NCBI GenBank assembly: GCA_017405525.1
Contig: JAFRAH010000022.1
Location: forward strand, 1-64,000
Length of the DNA stretch: 64,000 nucleotides
Origin: Synergistaceae bacterium
GTDB lineage: Bacteria > Synergistota > Synergistia > Synergistales > Aminobacteriaceae
Reading direction: 5' to 3'
Under the pieces are notes generated by a model that did not search any database, was not told the DNA's origin, and saw only the letters and a list, made by a program, of their open reading frames with translations. Shown here piece after piece: positions 1 through 8,094 of this stretch; positions within the stretch are counted from its first letter, which is position 1, and each line of letters starts with the position of its first letter. A program made the translations under genes and the position numbers.

Positions 1-28
1 AAACCCCGTGAAAAAGAGCGTTCACGTA

Positions 29-56
29 TTGCATAATTCATAAAACCTGATAGAAT
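29..56 (+). promoter_or_regulatory. Sigma-70-type promoter of the HU gene
   Basis: A -35 box TTGCAT (29-34) and a -10 box TAGAAT (51-56) are separated by 16 bases. This predicts transcription starting about 20 bases before the AGGAGG ribosome site of the HU gene. Confidence 0.6.
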
Positions 57-87
57 GCAGAAAAGTTTTCACTAGGAGGTGTAAATC

Positions 88-381
88 ATGACCAAAGCAG
101 AACTTATTGACGCTATCACTGCCAAGCTCGACATGCGCAAGAAGGACGTTGCCCCCGTAGTAGATGAGGTTTTCGCACAGATTCAGGGTGCGCTCGCAAA
201 AGGCGACAAGTGCACGTTCGTCGGCTTCGGAGTGTTTGAGGTAAGAGAGAGGGCAGAAAGGGAGGGACGCAACCCCCAGGATCCCACGAAGGTCGTCGTC
301 ATTCCCGCCAAGAAAGTACCCGTCTTCAGGCCGGGCAAAGACCTCAAGGACAGCGTTGTTGACGCACCGATCGGCAAATAA
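88..381 (+). CDS. hup: HU-family nucleoid DNA-binding protein
   Basis: A 97-residue histone-like protein that bends and compacts DNA as a dimer. Its length is slightly above the usual 90. The start is fixed by a strong AGGAGGTG site seven bases before ATG, and the N-terminus (MTKAELIDAI) is the standard HU opening. Middle residues show the HU signature GFGVFEVRERAEREGRNP, where the beta arm begins, followed by a proline-containing arm and a PVFRPGKDLK end. It stands alone between its own promoter and a strong terminator. It could instead be called an IHF-like subunit, but the sequence fits homodimeric HU better. Confidence 0.95.
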   Translation: MTKAELIDAITAKLDMRKKDVAPVVDEVFAQIQGALAKGDKCTFVGFGVFEVRERAEREGRNPQDPTKVVVIPAKKVPVFRPGKDLKDSVVDAPIGK

Positions 382-410
382 TACACGCAGCTTCATATTC
401 ACGTCATGAA

Positions 411-446
411 AGGCGGTTCTTCCGGAATACGAGAGCCGCTTTTTTT
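411..446 (+). terminator. Rho-independent terminator after HU
   Basis: GCGGTTCT pairs with AGAGCCGC (one G-U pair) around a short loop, and seven T residues follow. It ends the HU transcript 30 bases past the stop codon. Confidence 0.85.
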
Positions 447-490
447 GTGCGGTATAATCTAGCCATCACGGAAGGAATGAACAATATAAT

Positions 491-1375
491 ATGCTTGATT
501 TCAGGAATTTGACGTGGCAGGATAAGGATACTTGTTCCCGATACTACCAGGCTTCCCCGGTTCACTATGCTGAATACTCGTTCTTTGGGCTCTGGGCATG
601 GCAGCACTCTTACCCGATAGAGATTGCCGAGACTGGCGGAACGTTGTGCTGGTTCAGGTCTGGCGGGCCATTACCCGGAATTTTCGGGCCTTCGGGAAAC
701 TGGGACGCTGTTACTGACTGGGACGCTGAGCTCTCACACTTCAAGCCCGGCGACGTGGTCTATGACGTTCCGGCAAAAGTCAGGGAAATCCTCAATGGCC
801 GGGACAACCTCCGATTCACCGAGGACAGAGACCAGCACGAGTACGTCTACAGGGTTCAGGACATGGTAGCTCTCAAGGGCAAGGCTTACGCACACAAGCG
901 CAACAGGGTGCGTGCATTCCTTGACGGCTACGAGTGGGACTACTACCCCATAACTCCGGCAGACTTCGGGGAGGTCATGGACTTTCAGGAGAGATGGCGG
1001 GCTCACAGGATGCTCACGATGACGGAGGAGGAGGTGGCCTCACTTGCTGACGAGGACACGGCAATACAGAACGCGCTGGACAAGTGGGAGGACTTCAGGT
1101 TCATGGGAGGGATGCTCAAGGTTGACGGGAAAATTATTGCCTACACCATAGCAGAGGAGCTTGACCCGGAAAATCTTGATGTCAGGTTCGAGAAGGCATT
1201 TCCTGAGTATGCAGGGAGCTACCAGGCCATAAACTACATGTTCCTGAAAGAGCAGGGAACAGGCTATACATGGGTCAACCGTGAGGAAGACATGGGAGAG
1301 CCGGGACTTCGTGAGGCCAAGATCTCATACAACCCGGCCATGATGCTGGAAAAATACCAGATGGAAATACTCTAG
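491..1375 (+). CDS. DUF2156 (LPG-synthase C-terminal-like) protein
   Basis: A 294-residue soluble protein of the DUF2156 family, which shares the double GNAT fold of the catalytic end of lysyl-phosphatidylglycerol synthases. Clear family marks are the basic helix KGKAYAHKRNRVRAF (about 130-145), the stretch KVDGKIIAYTIAEEL (about 208-222) and the C-terminal block VNREEDMGEPGLREAK (about 263-278). No membrane domain is fused to it, so it is not a complete lipid aminoacylase; free-standing members are thought to be acyl- or aminoacyl-transferases of unknown substrate. A TATAAT (453-458) and GGAAGGA lie upstream. The TerB_N gene begins 20 bases downstream, so the two are probably cotranscribed. 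Confidence 0.8.
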   Translation: MLDFRNLTWQDKDTCSRYYQASPVHYAEYSFFGLWAWQHSYPIEIAETGGTLCWFRSGGPLPGIFGPSGNWDAVTDWDAELSHFKPGDVVYDVPAKVREILNGRDNLRFTEDRDQHEYVYRVQDMVALKGKAYAHKRNRVRAFLDGYEWDYYPITPADFGEVMDFQERWRAHRMLTMTEEEVASLADEDTAIQNALDKWEDFRFMGGMLKVDGKIIAYTIAEELDPENLDVRFEKAFPEYAGSYQAINYMFLKEQGTGYTWVNREEDMGEPGLREAKISYNPAMMLEKYQMEIL

Positions 1376-1395
1376 CGGAAGGCAGGAAGAAATCC

Positions 1396-3285
1396 ATGAT
1401 TTACCTCGTTATAGGCTTGTTCGTCGCAATGGCAGTAGGAGCGTTCTTGCGGCAGCAGGCAAGGCAGTCCCAAACCACAACGGAAGAATCACAGCCTCAG
1501 CCCCCAAGTCCCGAATCCCTTGACCTCCCTGATGTCGAGGTTGAGGACGACGAGGATGAAGGCGAGCCCGGTTTTGTGCTCTCGGCGAAACCAGTAACCG
1601 ACCCAGATCGCGCATCAGGTGCAACCTACTCATCACATGCCCCGGCAGGCGAGGACTCACCCTACGGCCTCTCATCTGAACCCAAGAAGCAGGCTCAGGC
1701 TCAGTCGAACCTGCTCCGATGGTGCGGGAGGTCTGGCAACGTCCAGCTCGGCAATATCGTAGTTCCCGGCCCGTCGGCGTACTGGTCGAACGGCGAGCCC
1801 GCTACACCTGAACCATCATGTATTGACGTAACATTGCCCGTTGAGTTCCCACAGCAAGGCGATGAGCTCCCGGCTGATGGTGCGGAGTCATACCCGGCCA
1901 TGAGCCCGTTACAGCGCGGAATATATCTCACGTGGCTTTCAGGCGCAAGAATTCAGCCACCCCTTCACATCTGCTACCCGGCTATCTGGCTCTACGGGAT
2001 TGAACGCCGTACCATCATCGACAAGCTCGACCTCGGAATGTGCATCAATGAGGCTTTCAGGCTGCTGCCACTTCTCAGGTGGGACAACCTGAAAGATAAC
2101 CTTGTGAGGTTCATTACGTGGCTGGCAATAAAAACTTGGCTCCCTGATGAGGACTTGCTGGCACTCTGCAAGAAAATGAACGTCGTCCCTGAAGGGCTGC
2201 TTGACATTCTCCTTAACTCCTACGCAAATTCAATGTTACCCCTTCCGTCAGCAGTAGCCTTCACGGTCATGAGGACATGCATGAAGTTACGGAGGGAGGG
2301 ACAGCCTCAAATTCAGCATTCGGACGAGTCATTGCAGAAATTCACGCCAATCTACAAGGAGCTCTGCAAGGGAGGATTAATACTCATCAAACCGCAAAGT
2401 ACCCTCAAGATTTCCTACAAGCCTTCGAACCCTTCAGTAACGCTCAGCAAGAAAGACAACGAGTCGGTAGAAGTTCCTGACTTTTTCGCGGATATGTCGG
2501 TGTTCAAGCCCCTGATGGATTCATGGGAGGTTTTCCTTGCCGCCAAGAAGAAAGATGAGCCCGTCCCTGACCTCTCGGACATTGCGGAACGCCCGGATTT
2601 TGCCGGATTCATCGAGACACTGAGGCCCGAAGGAAGCGACCTGCCACTAATCGCAACACTCGGAAACATCGGCAGGCTCATGAAGTTCAGCACCTCTCAG
2701 GACGCAAAGCTCACCGGCAAGGAACGCAAAGCCATCGTCGACACGGCACAAGTTGAAGGCTGGCAGATACTCCCGGACCTGGGCATATCAGGACGTGTTT
2801 ACAGCTGGGACGACAAGATATTACTGCTTGAGCTCCCTCTTGGCACTCAGCTATCACAGCAATACCGGGTTGCATCGTTCATTCTTGAGTTTACGTGCGC
2901 ATCAATCGCCGCAGATGAAGACAGGGTGTTTGAGCCCCTGAGACGGCGGATGAATGACTACTTCACACTGACTGACGACGACAACTTGAGGCTTGAGGCA
3001 CAAAGGCCGCTGAACCTCCCGACACAGTACGGCCCGGAATATTACGGGGAGTTCCTGTGCTCGTGGCTCTCTGAGAACGAGCGCAAGAGCATCAAGGGGA
3101 TGATCCTTCATGCTGTGAGCTTTATGCCTGAGTTCGGGGGAAATCCTGAAGTCAACTCTATATTGTGTGAGGTGATGAAGCTCCGTGAGAGTGAGGAGCC
3201 TTCTGCCGAAGACCTCGCAAAGTCAGCAAGCACATGGGGTAATGAAGTCCTTAACCTCATGACACTTCTCTTCAAGTCGAACTGA
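1396..3285 (+). CDS. TerB_N-domain membrane-anchored protein
   Basis: A 629-residue protein opening with one hydrophobic segment (residues 1-19) and then an acidic, proline-rich linker (about 25-90). The block around 145-215, with AMSPLQRGIYLTWLSGAR and YGIERR, matches the TerB_N domain. A helical block near 485-540 (ASIAADEDRVFEPLRRRM) resembles the acidic TerB metal-binding helix pair. TerB-family proteins occur in tellurite/stress loci and in phage or surface defence contexts, but their biochemistry is poorly known. Here it follows the DUF2156 gene with no other ter genes nearby, so tellurite resistance should not be assumed. It converges on the LysR gene and overlaps its 3' end by 14 bases. 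Confidence 0.65.
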   Translation: MIYLVIGLFVAMAVGAFLRQQARQSQTTTEESQPQPPSPESLDLPDVEVEDDEDEGEPGFVLSAKPVTDPDRASGATYSSHAPAGEDSPYGLSSEPKKQAQAQSNLLRWCGRSGNVQLGNIVVPGPSAYWSNGEPATPEPSCIDVTLPVEFPQQGDELPADGAESYPAMSPLQRGIYLTWLSGARIQPPLHICYPAIWLYGIERRTIIDKLDLGMCINEAFRLLPLLRWDNLKDNLVRFITWLAIKTWLPDEDLLALCKKMNVVPEGLLDILLNSYANSMLPLPSAVAFTVMRTCMKLRREGQPQIQHSDESLQKFTPIYKELCKGGLILIKPQSTLKISYKPSNPSVTLSKKDNESVEVPDFFADMSVFKPLMDSWEVFLAAKKKDEPVPDLSDIAERPDFAGFIETLRPEGSDLPLIATLGNIGRLMKFSTSQDAKLTGKERKAIVDTAQVEGWQILPDLGISGRVYSWDDKILLLELPLGTQLSQQYRVASFILEFTCASIAADEDRVFEPLRRRMNDYFTLTDDDNLRLEAQRPLNLPTQYGPEYYGEFLCSWLSENERKSIKGMILHAVSFMPEFGGNPEVNSILCEVMKLRESEEPSAEDLAKSASTWGNEVLNLMTLLFKSN

Positions 3286-4210
3286 TAACCCACTGTCCCC
3301 CTTTGTCTTTGAGATTTAGGGGGCTGTTCTTTTTCCCCCATAGTATCCCGTACTCAATGAAACGCTGAACCGCCGGAGTAAGGTAATGTTCCTCCGAGTG
3401 GACTATGTAGATTGTCCTGTAGCAGTCATCGCCCTTCACCGGGATAACGTCAACGCCGTAATTCTTCAGTGAGTATATTGACGCAACGAACGACACGCCG
3501 AACCCCTCAGCTACGAGAGCCGCTATAGAGTCCTCATCTGGGGCTTTGGCCGCAATCTTGGGGGTTACCTTTTCGCGTTTCAGGAACTGGTGAATCAGTG
3601 AGTGAAGCCCGGCCTCATCGGTATAATCGACATAAGGGAACGCCGCAAGCTCAGTTAGTGTTACCTCCGTCCTCCCTGAAAGCTCATGACCACGCGGGAC
3701 AATTCCTACAAGGTCTTGATGCATCAGGGGGATATACGTTATTCCGGGCATTATCGGCTCCATCGTGCATATTCCAGCGTCAAAGCGTCCCCGCTGTATT
3801 CCCTCGATTATGCGGGGTGATGATGCCTGGTGAAAGTGGAAGGTGCAGTGCCTGTTCTCCGGGCAGTCGAGAAATTCACGTGCTATCTTTGGGACGAGCA
3901 TTTTCCCGAACGGCGTATTGTAGGCCAGGTCTATGTGCCCCGTCTCGCCGCGCGCAAACATCCGGGTCTTGTCGGTGATGAAGTCCAGCTGCTCAAGCAA
4001 CGGCTGTATTTGCTGGAGGTAGTATTTCCCGTAACGTGTGAGCTCTATGTGCCTTCCCTTGCGTTCAAAGAGTAGGAAGCCAAGTTCAGCCTCAAGGTGT
4101 GAGATTGCCGCACTCAATGAAGGCTGGGCAATGTGAAGAAATTTTGCCGCCCTCCTGAAACTGAGTTCCTTAGCTGTCTCGCAGAAGTAACGCAGCTGTT
4201 GAAGTGTCAT
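3272..4210 (-). CDS. LysR-family transcriptional regulator
   Basis: A 312-residue LysR regulator. The winged helix-turn-helix covers residues 1-60 (TLQQLRYFCETAKELSFRRA, then AQPSLSAAISHLEAELGFLLFER), and a periplasmic-binding-like effector domain runs from about 90 to 295. The gene is divergent from the type I dehydroquinase gene with 140 bases between them, the classic arrangement for a LysR protein that controls its neighbour. The effector could be a shikimate-pathway or quinate-type compound (inference). Its 3' end overlaps the terminator of the convergent TerB_N gene, so the last 15 or so residues are read through a hairpin. Confidence 0.9.
   Translation of the reverse strand: MTLQQLRYFCETAKELSFRRAAKFLHIAQPSLSAAISHLEAELGFLLFERKGRHIELTRYGKYYLQQIQPLLEQLDFITDKTRMFARGETGHIDLAYNTPFGKMLVPKIAREFLDCPENRHCTFHFHQASSPRIIEGIQRGRFDAGICTMEPIMPGITYIPLMHQDLVGIVPRGHELSGRTEVTLTELAAFPYVDYTDEAGLHSLIHQFLKREKVTPKIAAKAPDEDSIAALVAEGFGVSFVASIYSLKNYGVDVIPVKGDDCYRTIYIVHSEEHYLTPAVQRFIEYGILWGKKNSPLNLKDKGGQWVISST
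3297..3331 (+). terminator. Terminator after the TerB_N gene, inside the end of the LysR gene
   Basis: CCCCC (3297-3301) pairs with GGGGG (3319-3323) and is followed by CTGTTCTTTTT. It terminates the plus-strand transcript while lying within the coding end of the opposing gene. Confidence 0.65.
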
Positions 4211-4274
4211 GATTTTTCACCCCTCCCGAAAAATTATTGATAGCCTGAAAATGTCAAAACACGTAAAGAATAGT

Positions 4275-4303
4275 ATTAGATATAGTATAAACACTATGCT
4301 AAT
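4275..4303. promoter_or_regulatory. Imperfect 29-bp dyad between the LysR gene and aroD
   Basis: Two nested inverted arms are visible: ATTAG (4275-4279) with CTAAT (4299-4303), and ATAGT (4282-4286) with ACTAT (4293-4297), around an ATAAAC centre. The position in a divergent LysR/target intergenic region and the dyad form suggest the regulator's binding site. TATA-like boxes overlap it. Confidence 0.5.
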
Positions 4304-4350
4304 ATAAAGCATCCCAAAGATTACATGAACAAAAGGAGGATTACAGTACC

Positions 4351-5139
4351 ATGAAGACACTCAAAATCAGGAATGTCGAGCTCGGTGCAGGAGTACCCAA
4401 GACAATAGTGCCTATAGTGGCGAAAACGAAGGCTGATATTCTCGCGAAGGCCGAAGAAATCAACAAGCTCCCTGCAGATTTGGTTGAATGGCGCGCGGAT
4501 TTCTATGATGACCTCTTCAAGACCCCTGTAATGCTTGAGACGTTGAAGGAGCTCCGCAAAGTTCTGGGCAATACCCCGATACTCTTCACGATAAGGACGA
4601 AACCCGAAGGCGGGGAAGTTGCCCCGTCAATCGAGGACTACTCAGCAACGAATATAGCTGTGGCAAAGAGCGGTGATGCAGATCTGGTTGATGTCGAGAT
4701 GTTCTGGGGAAATACTGACTGGAACGCCAAAGCCTCGGACGTATCGGCAAAACTTGTTGACGAGATACACAAGGCCGGATGTCTTGTTGTCGGGTCAAGG
4801 CATAATTTTTCCGCCACACCTTCAGCTGCTGAGATAGTGAGCACCCTCAAGAACCAGAAGGCAGCAAATGCAGACATGCCCAAAGCCGCGGTTATGCCCA
4901 AGACGAAAGATGACGTTGTGGCAGTGATAGCAGCGTCCGTAGAGTTCGGGAAAGAGTCAGACCGTCCGTTCCTGACGATCTCGATGGGGCCTCTGGGAAT
5001 GATGAGCCGTGTAGCATGTGAGCTTTCGGGGTCATGCATGACGTTCGGTGCGGCAGGTCAGGTGAGTGCTCCGGGGCAGATTCAGGTCGGGGAACTCAAG
5101 GACATGCTGACGCTGATACACACGGCACAGCAGGGCTAG
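4351..5139 (+). CDS. aroD: Type I 3-dehydroquinate dehydratase
   Basis: A 262-residue class I dehydroquinase that converts 3-dehydroquinate to 3-dehydroshikimate through a Schiff base. Visible motifs are LVEWRADFYDD (about 44-54), the catalytic-histidine block GSRHNFSATPS (about 148-158), the Schiff-base lysine in KAAVMPKTKDD (about 178-188) and MGPLGMMSRV near the end. The length is typical (about 250). Start: ATG after AAAGGAGG. No other shikimate gene lies in the window. With a divergent LysR regulator beside it, the gene may serve regulated use of quinate or shikimate rather than constitutive aromatic synthesis (inference). Confidence 0.93.
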   Translation: MKTLKIRNVELGAGVPKTIVPIVAKTKADILAKAEEINKLPADLVEWRADFYDDLFKTPVMLETLKELRKVLGNTPILFTIRTKPEGGEVAPSIEDYSATNIAVAKSGDADLVDVEMFWGNTDWNAKASDVSAKLVDEIHKAGCLVVGSRHNFSATPSAAEIVSTLKNQKAANADMPKAAVMPKTKDDVVAVIAASVEFGKESDRPFLTISMGPLGMMSRVACELSGSCMTFGAAGQVSAPGQIQVGELKDMLTLIHTAQQG

Positions 5140-5294
5140 ATGGTGAAAGTTCGGCCTTCTGTCGGCAGGAGGGGTTAAGTCTCAGGGGGTACATTGGCGG
5201 CGCGCCTGAATGTGTGTGAATTTTTGCGGCGCAGGTGTTCCTTCATGGGAATGATGCCGGACGTGAGGGCCGTGATTTTTGGGGCAGCTTCCTT

Positions 5295-6305
5295 TTAGGG
5301 GGCTGTCTTCTTGTAGTATTCCTCAGTCATTGCGGCCATGTCATGAACCGTGATTATTCCCTCACTCCTCAACGGGCTGGCTCTCCCGGTCTCGATGAAC
5401 TCCCTCACAGCCTCACGCCAAGCCCCGACATCACCAGCCGGGACTAGCTCCCCCCCTGCAATCCCCCGCAGTGCCTCAAGATCCGACGCAATCACCGGCA
5501 GCCCGATGCTCAGAGCCTCAAGGACGACAAGCCCCATCCCCTCGCTGTATGACGGGAAAAGCAGGCACGAACTGGCCGCCATGTACTCCTCAACTTCCGG
5601 CCTGTCCTTGTCCCCTAGGAAGTTCACGCGCCCGTCAATCCCCAAGCTCCGTGACAAACCTTCAAGCTCCCTTCGTTCATGACCTTCACCCAGAACGTCA
5701 AGCGTCCAGTCATACCCCTTCAACTCAGCAAGTGCCTTCAGAGCAACGTCAAGACCCTTCAGGTGCGTCAAGCGTCCCACAGCAAGAAATTTAGTGATGC
5801 CGTCATGGGGAAAGTCCTTGTGCCGTAACTTTGGGGGGATTATTCCGTTCGGGATTATGGCGGTGTTCGCGGGCAGATGGCCTTGAAGGTGATTCATTAC
5901 AGCCTCGGAGATGCATATTGCCCCGTCAGAATGATTGAAGGGAGCTATTCCGTAGTTCAGCGAGTAGAGAGCGTGCGCAGTGAACAGCCACTTTATGCCC
6001 GTGAGCCTTGAGACTAGCCATGAGATCCATGCAGGAACACGTGAATGTGCATGTATTATGTCCCAGTTGTATTTTTTGCTGAGCCGGGAAATTCTCAGGG
6101 CACAAAGTATCACTGTCAGGGGGTTCTTGCTTTGTGCGGGCATGTGAAGGAGGTTGACGCTTTCAGGCAGTTCACGTTCAAGCCTTCCGCCGGAGGATAT
6201 TAGCGTGATCTCATGGCCGAGAGCTGACATCTCACGAATGAGGTTCAGCACATGGACTTCTGCACCTCCCTCATCAAAGCCGGGAATAATGTAGAGTATC
6301 TTCAT
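5295..6305 (-). CDS. Glycosyltransferase family 4 (GT-B fold)
   Basis: A 336-residue GT4 enzyme, the last gene of the KDO/envelope operon. The N-terminus MKILYIIPGFDEGGAEVHVL is the usual acceptor-domain opening. The C-terminal Rossmann half carries FLAVGRLTHLKGLD (about 188-201) and the EX7E nucleotide-sugar motif in YSEGMGLVVLEALSIGLPV (about 277-295). Its ATG directly abuts the ELM1-like stop (TAGATG), which implies translational coupling. Given its neighbours, a role in building lipid-A/KDO core sugars is likely, but the donor and acceptor cannot be read from the sequence. Confidence 0.9.
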   Translation of the reverse strand: MKILYIIPGFDEGGAEVHVLNLIREMSALGHEITLISSGGRLERELPESVNLLHMPAQSKNPLTVILCALRISRLSKKYNWDIIHAHSRVPAWISWLVSRLTGIKWLFTAHALYSLNYGIAPFNHSDGAICISEAVMNHLQGHLPANTAIIPNGIIPPKLRHKDFPHDGITKFLAVGRLTHLKGLDVALKALAELKGYDWTLDVLGEGHERRELEGLSRSLGIDGRVNFLGDKDRPEVEEYMAASSCLLFPSYSEGMGLVVLEALSIGLPVIASDLEALRGIAGGELVPAGDVGAWREAVREFIETGRASPLRSEGIITVHDMAAMTEEYYKKTAP

Positions 6306-7376
6306 CTAGTTCTTCAGTATCCATTCTGCCGCACGCTTGGCCTCGTTGAAGTCAAGCCCGTGTTTCTGCTCGTATGCCTCCATGAACTTGGGGAAATATA
6401 TATCATTGCCGAAGTCCTCGATTAGGCCGCGTTCCGACATTCTGGCGAAGAACTCATCAAACCGTCTTGCTCCGTAGCCCATCATGTTCTTGATGATCCC
6501 CGTCGAACGTGGAAGACGTATAAGCCCGACCTTGAACCCTGCCGTTACTGCCTCAGAGACCATTGAGACCGAGTCCTCAGTAACGAGAACATGAGTAGCC
6601 GCGCCCAAAATAGCAGTGAGTGAGTTCTGGTTAGGTGTCCGCGAGTACAGGAACATGTACTCAAGTGAGGGACTGCCCGAAAATATCTCCTCTATCGTCT
6701 CTTCAACACCCTCACCTGTCCGCCTTGAGGTAGTAATGAGGAACTTCACATCCCGCATCTCACTTAACGGTGTAAGAACGTCCCTTGCCCAGCGTGAATT
6801 TATGCTGTAGTTGGCATCGCTCCCCCCTATCAGGACAGCAACGACTTTATGCCCTTCCAGGTCTCTCCCGGCAAAGTAGTGCGAGGCTATATCCTTCAGT
6901 GCCGGGGCGTAAATGTGGTTAGGTGCTCCCAACGTAGTCAGGACGTTCCCAGCGTGAGGGTCTGGTTTGTCGTGTTCGGGAACTATGGCGTAGTTGAACG
7001 GCTTTGTGCCCAAGACTGACGGGGTCATGAGGACGGCGGATTTGTTGTGCGTTGCTTTTGCGAGGGCCAGGCAGAAAGGTGCGGCCTTGCTTCCGGCAGA
7101 AATGAACAGCGTAGTGCCCTTCTCGTACTTATTGTAGCGGACTCCCAGAGCCTTTAGCCATTCCCGCGAGAATGCCCCCCCGTGAACTTCCAGGCCGTTC
7201 ACAAAAACTTTCAGCTTCAGGAAACGCTCCAACAATGGCATATCCGGTATATTCACCACTGAAGGATCTATCTCCGTCCCGTCAAGACGTTCAAGCCATT
7301 CTGCCACACCCTGCGACTGGTGAAGATGCCCCCGTATCCTGTCGCTGATTATCACAGCGTGCTCAAATTTCGGCAT
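6306..7376 (-). CDS. ELM1/GtrOC1-family putative envelope glycosyltransferase
   Basis: A 356-residue protein resembling the mitochondrial fission ELM1 family (formerly DUF1022), which has a GT-B-like fold. Supporting blocks are HAVIISDRIRGHLHQSQGVAEWL (N-terminus), LIGGSDANY (about 182-190), FLITTSRRTGEGVEE (about 211-225) and VTEDSVSMVSEAV (about 267-279). Bacterial members are found beside LPS core genes, as here. Its start overlaps kdsB by 14 bases and its stop touches the GT4 start, so expression is coupled. The specific sugar transferred is unknown. Confidence 0.8.
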   Translation of the reverse strand: MPKFEHAVIISDRIRGHLHQSQGVAEWLERLDGTEIDPSVVNIPDMPLLERFLKLKVFVNGLEVHGGAFSREWLKALGVRYNKYEKGTTLFISAGSKAAPFCLALAKATHNKSAVLMTPSVLGTKPFNYAIVPEHDKPDPHAGNVLTTLGAPNHIYAPALKDIASHYFAGRDLEGHKVVAVLIGGSDANYSINSRWARDVLTPLSEMRDVKFLITTSRRTGEGVEETIEEIFSGSPSLEYMFLYSRTPNQNSLTAILGAATHVLVTEDSVSMVSEAVTAGFKVGLIRLPRSTGIIKNMMGYGARRFDEFFARMSERGLIEDFGNDIYFPKFMEAYEQKHGLDFNEAKRAAEWILKN

Positions 7377-8094
7377 TCATTATCTCCCTCACTCTCACTA
7401 AATCTTCCGGCGTGTCTACCCCGATGCTTTCACGGGTGCTTGACGTGAGCTTCACTCTGATTTTCCGGCCATGCTCCAGAATCTTGAGCTGTTCGAGGCT
7501 CTCTGCATCACTAAGCGGCGTGCCAGGCAGTGAAACATACTCCTTCAGGAATCCCACAGTGTAGCCATAAATGCCAATGTGCTCATAGAACGGGAGGCTT
7601 GACCTGTTGCGTTTGTAGGGTATCAATGACCGCGAGAAATACAGAGCGTGCCAGTCCTGTGAGAGGACTACCTTGACGGCGTTGGGGTTGGCCGGGTCTC
7701 CGTGAAGTTCCCTGCAGAGCGTGGCGCATTCGTCCCCGTAGTCCCGCAAGAGCCCCGCAACCTCATCAATCATCACCGGGTCAAGCAATGGCTCATCACC
7801 CTGAATGTTGATCACAGCCTCAGCGTCAGAACCGCAGAGCCTCAGAGCCTCCTCACACCTTGCTGTTCCGTTGGGCAGTTCTGAGCCCGTCATCACTGCA
7901 TAGCCGCCGAAACCAGTAACGCAGTCATGTATTCTCCTGTCGTCAGTGGCAACAAGGACATCACATAAATATTCCGACATTTTCGCCCGCTCGTAGACGT
8001 GCTGTATCATCGGTTTACCCAGAATATCGGCCAAAGGCTTCCCCGGAAACCTAGTAGATGCGTAACGTGCTGGAATTATCCCCAGTATCTTCAT
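7363..8094 (-). CDS. kdsB: 3-deoxy-manno-octulosonate cytidylyltransferase
   Basis: CMP-KDO synthetase, which activates KDO with CTP before transfer to lipid A. The 243-residue protein starts MKILGIIPARYASTRFPGKP, the family hallmark, then shows LVATDDRRI, NIQGDEPL (about 98-105) and HIGIYGY. I place the start at 8094, where ATG overlaps the kdsD stop as ATGA; an upstream in-frame Met at 8148 would add 18 unrelated residues inside kdsD. Third of the four KDO-related genes here; the KDO transferase waaA is not in the window. Confidence 0.95.
   Translation of the reverse strand: MKILGIIPARYASTRFPGKPLADILGKPMIQHVYERAKMSEYLCDVLVATDDRRIHDCVTGFGGYAVMTGSELPNGTARCEEALRLCGSDAEAVINIQGDEPLLDPVMIDEVAGLLRDYGDECATLCRELHGDPANPNAVKVVLSQDWHALYFSRSLIPYKRNRSSLPFYEHIGIYGYTVGFLKEYVSLPGTPLSDAESLEQLKILEHGRKIRVKLTSSTRESIGVDTPEDLVRVREIMNAEI

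Noticed and set aside
22-402. A 126-residue open frame on the minus strand over HU
   Set aside because: It is antisense to the certain HU gene, lacks a ribosome site and has no family features.
5140-5294. A possible short gene or RNA between aroD and the GT4 gene
   Set aside because: No ribosome site with a plausible frame, and only a weak hairpin (5285-5305) without a T run.
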